Shown: positions 63,856 through 64,000 of the stretch, one piece after another
How positions within the stretch are numbered: position 1 is the stretch's first letter
How the letters are laid out: every line of letters starts with the position of its first letter
Assembly (NCBI RefSeq): GCF_004000865.1
Contig: NZ_BIMB01000024.1
Span: 34,035 to 98,034, forward strand
Direction of reading: 5' to 3'
DNA length: 64,000 nt
From: Paenibacillus elgii NBRC 100335
GTDB taxonomy: Bacteria > Bacillota > Bacilli > Paenibacillales > NBRC-103111
The notes under the pieces: model-generated
The model's input: the letters and a program-made list of their open reading frames with translations, nothing else
The model's database searches: none
Told to the model about the DNA's origin: nothing
Program-made: the position numbers and the translations under genes

Positions 63856-63957
63856 CAGTGCGCAGCAGTTGGAGGTAAACATTCATTAGATTACATAATA
63901 TATTTTATGTTAACTTTTTTCATCTCCATGCGACTTGAAATAAATGAAGCAAAATTA

Positions 63958-63986
63958 TTGACCGAACGGTCCGGAAATGATATGAT
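63958..63986 (+). promoter_or_regulatory. Promoter with overlapping palindromic operator, next gene outside window
   Basis: TTGACC (63958-63963), 17 bp, TATGAT (63981-63986). The palindrome GACCG-AA-CGGTC (63960-63971) overlaps the -35 box. This layout is typical for operators of TetR-family repressors that control their own gene. The gene served lies beyond base 64000. Confidence 0.6.
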
Positions 63987-64000
63987 CCCTTTGATGGAGT

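Noticed and set aside
1..64000. CRISPR arrays, tRNA/rRNA genes, insertion sequences and prophage genes
   Set aside because: Looked for repeats with regular spacing, cloverleaf-like segments and transposase or integrase motifs by eye; none was found.

Overview
The window looks like chromosome from a Paenibacillus-type firmicute (Paenibacillaceae). Supporting signs are GC-rich genes with strong AGGAGG-type ribosome binding sites and frequent GTG/TTG starts, a YesM-type sensor kinase with an AraC-type response regulator and a carbohydrate ABC transporter, a secreted GH87-like alpha-1,3-glucanase with carbohydrate-binding modules, an S-layer-homology protein, and two nonribosomal peptide synthetase (NRPS) loci. 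No rRNA, tRNA, CRISPR array or insertion sequence was seen.

Layout. (1) 1-14.8 kb: the 3' part of a giant NRPS gene that enters from the left edge. Its order is partial C, eroded A, T, C-A-T, C-A-T, C-A-T-E, C with a damaged active site, T, TE. (2) 14.9-24.3 kb: mostly single-gene units: GNAT acetyltransferase, DinB-like protein, an APH-like kinase, a TetR regulator divergent from a cytochrome P450, a double-HTH MerR regulator, a DUF4303-like protein, a YdcZ/Crp-Fnr/YdcZ three-gene unit and an MFS transporter. (3) 24.6-31.2 kb: two-component system plus sugar ABC transporter. (4) 31.3-34.7 kb: a visibly AT-richer segment with a Rap-like TPR protein, an unlisted 39-codon Phr-like signal-peptide gene overlapping its stop codon, an unknown secreted protein and an SLH protein. 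(5) 35.0-39.3 kb: GH87-like glucanase, DoxX-family protein and a divergent HxlR regulator.

(6) 39.5-63.8 kb: the most interesting part, a one-directional 16-gene cluster. It encodes an EtfB, an EtfA fused to a two-cluster ferredoxin, a free carrier protein and an AMP-forming ligase. Next come a PP-loop amidotransferase-like enzyme, a KamA-family radical SAM aminomutase-like enzyme, an AsnB-type synthetase and an acyl-CoA-dehydrogenase-like protein. The NRPSs follow (C-A-T and C-A-T-C-T) with a free thioesterase. Then come both subunits of a 2-hydroxyacyl-CoA-dehydratase-like enzyme with its ATP-driven activator, a MATE exporter and a methyltransferase.

How (6) may work, as inference: the ligase loads an acid on the free carrier protein. 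The dehydratase removes water from a 2-hydroxyacyl thioester. The acyl-CoA-dehydrogenase-like protein with EtfAB reduces or oxidises the enoyl/acyl thioester. The ferredoxin domain on EtfA could feed electrons to the dehydratase activator. The NRPSs then add amino acids, one possibly a beta-amino acid made by the radical SAM enzyme. Several of these enzyme families are oxygen-sensitive, and an FNR-like box (TGTGA-N6-TCACT) lies just upstream of the first gene. This suggests an anaerobically switched nonribosomal peptide pathway that has taken over a module from reductive amino-acid fermentation. Window-internal absences: no MbtH, no phosphopantetheinyl transferase, no 2-hydroxyacid dehydrogenase, no CoA transferase and no cluster-specific regulator.
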